Shown here in pieces: positions 39,101-43,106 of a DNA stretch of 43,106 nucleotides. Numbering within the stretch: the first letter of the stretch is position 1; every line of letters starts with the position of its first letter. Position numbers and translations under genes: made by a program. The notes below the pieces were generated by a model. That model saw nothing but the letters and a program-made list of their open reading frames with translations. It ran no database searches and was not told the DNA's origin. Source of the stretch: Deltaproteobacteria bacterium (GTDB lineage Bacteria; Myxococcota_A; UBA9160; SZUA-336). The stretch covers positions 1-43,106 of the forward strand of contig JAJDAJ010000043.1 in assembly GCA_029261925.1 (NCBI GenBank), read 5' to 3'.

Positions 39101-39862
39101 TCAGGCGGGTGCGCGGGCCTGCCAGTGAGCCAGCAGCGCATCCGCGGCGGCCGCGCTGCCGTCGAACATCCACCAGTGCCCGAGCCCCTCGAGGGTGAGC
39201 GTCCGCGCCCCGAGGTCCTTCGCGACGGCCGCTGCCATCTCCGGTGAGCCGACGAAGGGATCCTCGGTCGCGATGATCACGAGACCCGGCCGCCGGGGCG
39301 TGCTCGCGAGGCGCTTGCCGAGCTGCGCCATCGCCGGCTGCCTCGCCGAGCGATACAGATCGAGGATGCAGCGCGCCATGGCAGCGTCCTGCGCGGCCGC
39401 AACCGAGGCGGCGACGTCGCCGGGCAGGCCCAGCGACGTCAGGCCGGCGGCGCGCTCCTCCAGGGGCCTCTCGATCAGCGCCGCCACTGCCTTCTCCCCG
39501 GTTTCGGGGGTCTGCCAGGCCTGCGCGGCGTCGTGCCAGACGTAGTCTCCGTGGATGAGCCCGGCGCAGTCGGCAGCCCAGGAGCGCAGCAGATCGGGGC
39601 GCTCCGCCAGCACTGCGTAGACGTGGCCCGCGCCCCAGTCGTGTCCGACGAGATCGACCGGAGCGCCCAGAGCCTCGAGCTCCCCGATCAGCCAGTCCCG
39701 GTAGGCGACCTGCGTCCGCTCGAATCCGCGGGGAACCGGCGCGCCGAACCCGGGCGGGGACAGCGCGACCAGATCGTCGACGCCGCGAGCCTCGAGCGCC
39801 GCGAACAGCGGCCGCCAGATCGCGGGCGTCTCGGGGTTGCCGTGGACGAAGACCCTGGGCAT
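39101..39862 (-). CDS. alpha/beta hydrolase, epoxide hydrolase/dehalogenase type
   Basis: The protein has 253 residues. The oxyanion segment is FVHGNPET, and the nucleophile elbow G-H-D-W-G (73-77) places Asp75 as nucleophile, as in epoxide hydrolases and haloalkane dehalogenases (most lipases have Ser). The catalytic His is in GLGHWW near the C-terminus. It may open epoxides made by the P450s or handle another ester or halide; this is not determined. It is convergent with the alcohol dehydrogenase gene, whose stop is 16 bases away. Confidence 0.85.
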   Translation of the reverse strand: MPRVFVHGNPETPAIWRPLFAALEARGVDDLVALSPPGFGAPVPRGFERTQVAYRDWLIGELEALGAPVDLVGHDWGAGHVYAVLAERPDLLRSWAADCAGLIHGDYVWHDAAQAWQTPETGEKAVAALIERPLEERAAGLTSLGLPGDVAASVAAAQDAAMARCILDLYRSARQPAMAQLGKRLASTPRRPGLVIIATEDPFVGSPEMAAAVAKDLGARTLTLEGLGHWWMFDGSAAAADALLAHWQARAPA

Positions 39863-39904
39863 TTCAGCTCTCCGCGAGCGCCGGAAGGGCGAGCGGCCCG
39901 GAGT

Positions 39905-40177
39905 CTACCAGTGCGGCCGGGCGCGGGGCGGCGCGTGCTGCCCCCAGGCCTCCGCACCGACGTCGTGCGGGCTGCGGGCGAGACCGCGCGCCGTCCAGTA
40001 GCTGACACAGCGCGTCTCGCGGACGGCGGGCGGCAGCACGTAGAGCCAGCCGGGCAGGTAGTACGGGCCGCAGCGCACCGCCGGCCCCCCGCCGGGATCG
40101 TGCAGGTACACCGGGGTGGTGCGCGCGCAGGCGAGCCCGGCGAGCAGCGACAGCATCAGCAGCAGCCTCGGGAGCAT
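39905..40177 (-). CDS. small Cys-lipoprotein of unknown function
   Basis: The protein has 90 residues. The signal is RLLLMLSLLAGLACARTTPV, with the lipobox L-A-C preceded by G. The mature part has TTPVYLHDPGGGPAVRCGPYY and ends in polar, Arg-rich sequence. No known domain was recognised. No ribosome site is present. A TATACT box ends six bases before the ATG, so it may be leaderless. It diverges from the amidohydrolase gene at 40255. Confidence 0.5.
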   Translation of the reverse strand: MLPRLLLMLSLLAGLACARTTPVYLHDPGGGPAVRCGPYYLPGWLYVLPPAVRETRCVSYWTARGLARSPHDVGAEAWGQHAPPRARPHW

Positions 40178-40183
40178 GGCGCC

Positions 40184-40189
40184 AGTATA
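40184..40189 (-). promoter_or_regulatory. -10-like box of the small lipoprotein gene
   Basis: TATACT on the minus strand is six bases from the ATG at 40177. No -35 box is clear. It is another case of the leaderless-type spacing. Confidence 0.35.
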
Positions 40190-40254
40190 CGACCCGGGGC
40201 GAGCCCGGCGGGTGCGCGCCTTCTGGTAGGCTGATCGCCACTGCGGGGGCACGC

Positions 40255-41079
40255 GTGGCGGACGAGCTCGAGATCGCGGACGCACACCAGCACATCGGCG
40301 ACCTGGGCGACGCGCTGGGCGCCTGGTCGGGCGAGCGCATGGACCCCGCCGCCGAGCTGCGCATGCGGCTCGAGGCCATGGATGCGCAGGGCATCGCCTG
40401 GGCGGTGATCCAGCCCTCGCACGCCTACCTCAAGGCCGATGGCATCCGCGACACGCGACGCGTGAACGACGCCATGGCTGGCTACCGCCGGCGCGCCCCG
40501 GAGCGCTTCCCCGTCGTCCTGGGAACGGTGGAGCCCTCGCACGGGGAGCGCAGCCTCGAGGAGATCGACCGGATCGCGCAGGAGCTGGGGCTGGACGGTC
40601 TGAGCTGGCACCACCGGCTACAGGGCGGCTTCATCGACAGCCCCTGGATGCGGCCGTACCTGGAGCGCATGGCACAGCTCGGTCTCGTGCCGGTCATTCA
40701 CACCAACGCCGAGTCGAAGCTAGAGGCACCCTGGCGTCTGCAGCGCCTCGCCCTGGAGTTCCCGGAGCTGACCTTCATCGCGCTCGATGCGTTCTACTCG
40801 TACGAGCAGTCCACCGAGGTGCTCTTCATGGCCGAGCGAACCCCCAACGTGGTCTGGGACCTGGGCGGGCCGTACACACCGGGGCTCTTCGGCCTGGTCG
40901 AGGCCGCGATCCGCGACCTGGGCGCGGAGCGGTTCTGCTTCAGCTCCACGCTCAGCTACGCCGCCACGGCCTCGGAGAAGCGACCGCCGCTGCTCGAGGC
41001 GATCGAGGCGTCGTCGCTGGACCGGGAGCAGCGCGCCCAGCTGCTCAGCGGCACCCTGCGCCGCGTCTTCCGCAGGTAG
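40255..41079 (+). CDS. amidohydrolase-family protein (Amidohydrolase_2-like)
   Basis: The protein has 274 residues from GTG 40255. It begins with an HxH metal motif in IADAHQHIGDLGD (His11, His13). LVPVIHTN supplies the next metal His. The rest follows a TIM barrel (GVDGLSWHHRLQG-like segment, LEFPELTFIALDAF, NVVWDLGG). The usual G-S-D-x-P near the end is FSSTLS, so the terminal Asp ligand is missing or moved, and activity may differ from standard decarboxylases or hydrolases. It is 14 bases upstream of the DUF3604 gene, so they probably form an operon. Confidence 0.8.
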   Translation: MADELEIADAHQHIGDLGDALGAWSGERMDPAAELRMRLEAMDAQGIAWAVIQPSHAYLKADGIRDTRRVNDAMAGYRRRAPERFPVVLGTVEPSHGERSLEEIDRIAQELGLDGLSWHHRLQGGFIDSPWMRPYLERMAQLGLVPVIHTNAESKLEAPWRLQRLALEFPELTFIALDAFYSYEQSTEVLFMAERTPNVVWDLGGPYTPGLFGLVEAAIRDLGAERFCFSSTLSYAATASEKRPPLLEAIEASSLDREQRAQLLSGTLRRVFRR

Positions 41080-41093
41080 AGAGGTTCCCGGAA

Positions 41094-42974
41094 ATGCCCG
41101 TCTGGCGCTGCATCCTTGTTCTCTCCGCGACCCTGCTCGCGCCCGTCGGCGCCGCTGCGGACGGATCGGTCTGTTCCGATCGCGACCCGCAGCGCCGCGT
41201 CTTCTTCGGCGACCTTCACGTGCACACGGCGCTCTCGGCCGACGCGTACGTCCTCAGCACGCGCAATGGTCCCGACGAGGCCTATCGCTTCGCGCGCGGC
41301 GATGCGATCCCGCTGCGCGCTGCGGTCCCGGGAGCCACGCGCGTGCACCAGGCGCACCTCCCGCGGCCGCTCGACTTTGCGGCGGTGACCGACCACGCGG
41401 AGTACCTGGGCTCGCAGGCGCTGTGCACGACGCCGGGATCGCCGTCCTACGACACGCCCACCTGCGCGGACTACCGCGTCGGTCTGACCACCGAGCGGGG
41501 GATCGAGCAGATCTCGCAGCGCCTCGGGCGCCTGTTCCAGGAGATGAACGGGGAGCAGGTCTGCGGGCCCGGCCGTGCGCACTGCCTGACCGCCAGCGCG
41601 GAGCCGTGGCGCGTGACGCGCGAGGCGGCGGCGCGCTGGAACGAGCCGTGCCGGTTCACGGCCTTCGTCGGCTACGAGTACTCGTGGTCGCCCGCCGGGT
41701 CGAAGGTGCACCGCAACGTGATCTTCCGCAGCGCGAGCGTGCCCGCGCTGCCGGTCTCGGCGGTCGACGAGCCGGAGGTCCTCGAGATGTGGCGCCGCCT
41801 GGACCGCGAGTGCATCGCGGCGGGTACCGGCTGCGACGCCCTGGCCATCCCGCACAACTCGAACCTGAGCAACGGTCGCATGTTCGCGCTGGACTACGGA
41901 GACGCCACGACGCCCGAGGCGCAGGCCGGCATCGCGCGCCTGCGCGCGCGCATCGAGCCGCTGGTCGAGATGTTCCAGATGAAGGGCGACTCCGAGTGCC
42001 GCGACGGACTCTGGCAGGTCGTCGGCGCGTCGGACGAGCTCTGTGGCTTCGAGAAGTACCGCGCATGGCAGGGCGCGACGCCGGAGGACTGCCGCGACGG
42101 GATCGGCGGCGGCGCCATGGCGGGGCAGGGCTGCATCTCGCGCCTGGACTTCGCGCGCTACGCGCTGGCCGCGGGCCTCGCCGAGCGCCGCCGGATCGGC
42201 GTGAATCCCTACCGGCTCGGCTTCGTGGCCTCGACCGACGCGCACGACGGCAGCATGGGCGACGTGGACGAGTGGATTCACGACGGCGTGCAGCGGCCGG
42301 TGCGGACCATGCAGTTCGGGCGCGACAACCCGGGCGGCGTCGCCGCGGTCTGGGCCGAGGAGAACACGCGCGAGGCGATCTTCGACGCCCTGCGCCGCCG
42401 CGAGACCTACGCGACCAGCGGCCCGCGCATGAGCGTGCGCCTCTTCGGCGGCTGGGACCTCGCGGCCGATCTCTGCGGCGCGGCCGACATGGTCGATCGC
42501 GGCTATGCCGGGGGCGTCCCCATGGGAGGCGAGCTTCCCGCGCGGCCCGCCGACGCGGCCACGCCGGCCTTCGCCGTCTCCGCGCTGAGCGACCCCGGCA
42601 CGCCCGAGCGGCCGGGTAGCCCACTCGAGCGCGTGCAGATCGTCAAGGTCTGGGCAGGCGAGGGCGATGCCCTGCACCAGCGGGTCTTCGACGTGGCGGG
42701 CAGCCCGGGCGCCGCCGGTGCGGATCCCGCGACCTGCCGGCTTCCGGGCCCGGGCGTGAGCACGCTCTGCGCGGTCTGGCGCGATCCGGAGTTCGATCCC
42801 GCACAGGGAGCTGCTTACTACGCGCGCGTGCTCGAGGTGCCGACCTGCCGCTACACCACGCGCATCTGCCGCAGCCTGCCGCCCGCGGAGCGGCCGGCGG
42901 CCTGCGGCGACGGCAGCTTCCCGGAGCTCGTGCAGGAGCGCGCCTGGACCACGCCGATCTGGTACGCGCCCTAG
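41094..42974 (+). CDS. secreted DUF3604 protein (PHP-like fold)
   Basis: The protein has 626 residues, the normal length for DUF3604 (PF12228). A signal peptide ends near residue 22. The N-terminal PHP-like metal motif is FFGDLHVHTALSADAY (His42, His44). Further metal residues are in AVTDHAEYLG, IPHNSNLSNGRMF and FVASTDAHDGSMG. FEKYRAWQGATPEDCRDGIG and GPRMSVRLFGGWDL are also family segments. The family is thought to be a phosphoesterase or phosphatase-like metal enzyme of the periplasm, but its substrate is not known. GAGAGG lies near ATG 41094. The gene is intact to its stop at 42974. Confidence 0.88.
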   Translation: MPVWRCILVLSATLLAPVGAAADGSVCSDRDPQRRVFFGDLHVHTALSADAYVLSTRNGPDEAYRFARGDAIPLRAAVPGATRVHQAHLPRPLDFAAVTDHAEYLGSQALCTTPGSPSYDTPTCADYRVGLTTERGIEQISQRLGRLFQEMNGEQVCGPGRAHCLTASAEPWRVTREAAARWNEPCRFTAFVGYEYSWSPAGSKVHRNVIFRSASVPALPVSAVDEPEVLEMWRRLDRECIAAGTGCDALAIPHNSNLSNGRMFALDYGDATTPEAQAGIARLRARIEPLVEMFQMKGDSECRDGLWQVVGASDELCGFEKYRAWQGATPEDCRDGIGGGAMAGQGCISRLDFARYALAAGLAERRRIGVNPYRLGFVASTDAHDGSMGDVDEWIHDGVQRPVRTMQFGRDNPGGVAAVWAEENTREAIFDALRRRETYATSGPRMSVRLFGGWDLAADLCGAADMVDRGYAGGVPMGGELPARPADAATPAFAVSALSDPGTPERPGSPLERVQIVKVWAGEGDALHQRVFDVAGSPGAAGADPATCRLPGPGVSTLCAVWRDPEFDPAQGAAYYARVLEVPTCRYTTRICRSLPPAERPAACGDGSFPELVQERAWTTPIWYAP

Positions 42975-43041
42975 GGAAGCTCTGCACAGGAAGCGCTGAG
43001 CGGGCTCCTGGCAGGTAGCGGGTGGTATTCGCGGACCCTGG

Positions 43042-43063
43042 GCCCGCCCTCGGTGGGCGTTTG
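43042..43063 (+). terminator. possible terminator after the DUF3604 gene
   Basis: GCCCGCC (43042-43048) pairs with GGTGGGC (43052-43058), with one G-U pair and a three-base loop, followed by GTTTG. The T-run is short, so this is moderate support only. Confidence 0.35.
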
Positions 43064-43106
43064 TGCGGCGGTTCGGGTGCGGGGGCCGGTCACAGGACGC
43101 ACTTCG

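Noticed and set aside
1..43106. CRISPR array, rRNA, tRNA or phage genes
   Set aside because: No regularly spaced direct repeats, no ribosomal RNA or tRNA signature and no phage structural genes were seen on either strand.

Overview
The window is a very GC-rich chromosomal stretch, with nearly every third codon position G or C. It looks like an environmental Gram-negative bacterium with a two-membrane envelope: it has a Tad secretin, lipoproteins and Sec signal peptides. Secreted proteins carrying thrombospondin type-3 plus dockerin-like calcium modules, HAF repeats, many cytochrome P450s and NTF2/SnoaL proteins together recall Myxococcota or Binatota-like 'deltaproteobacterial' genomes. That placement is an inference. 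No rRNA, tRNA or ribosomal marker is present to fix it, and there is no CRISPR array.

Layout. 1-0.17 kb: the 5' end of an IS481-type element, broken off. 0.17-6.2 kb: an NTF2-like protein, a DUF4286-like anchored protein, an M20 peptidase, a DUF1328 membrane protein, a small lipoprotein, and two secreted proteins sharing a C-terminal calcium module. 6.2-8.3 kb: a minus-strand set of a TIR-like (DUF1863/ThsB-type) gene overlapping a transglutaminase-fold gene, followed by an XRE regulator. 8.3-21.4 kb: a catabolic/oxidative island with three P450s, a Baeyer-Villiger-type monooxygenase, a fused tandem MarR regulator, a fatty acid hydroxylase/sterol desaturase-like protein, a zinc alcohol dehydrogenase, a short-chain dehydrogenase, two NTF2-like proteins and an N-acyl-D-amino-acid deacylase-like amidohydrolase. 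Several gene wrecks lie between them. 21.4-36.6 kb: a Tad (Flp) pilus operon, flp-tadE-cpaB-cpaC-cpaE-cpaF-tadB-tadC-tadD-tadG, framed by signalling genes. On the left is a receiver/histidine kinase pair. On the right are a receiver-EAL protein, an HD-GYP variant, an isolated histidine-kinase dimerisation domain and a degenerate receiver. 36.6-43.1 kb: a fourth P450, a second zinc alcohol dehydrogenase (frameshifted), an alpha/beta hydrolase, a small lipoprotein, an amidohydrolase and a DUF3604 protein.

How the parts fit. The oxidative islands suggest step-wise attack on hydrophobic substrates such as terpenoids, steroids or alkyl chains: hydroxylation, alcohol oxidation, Baeyer-Villiger oxygenation, then hydrolysis. 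No ferredoxin or ferredoxin reductase lies in the window, so the P450s must borrow electron donors. The Tad operon is tightly coupled by stop/start overlaps and lacks only a prepilin peptidase. Its flanking genes suggest control by phosphorelay and cyclic-di-GMP. Several genes have a -10-like box 6-9 bases before the start codon and no Shine-Dalgarno sequence, which points to leaderless transcripts. The most speculative but most interesting unit is the TIR-like/transglutaminase pair, which could be a small Thoeris-like immune module.
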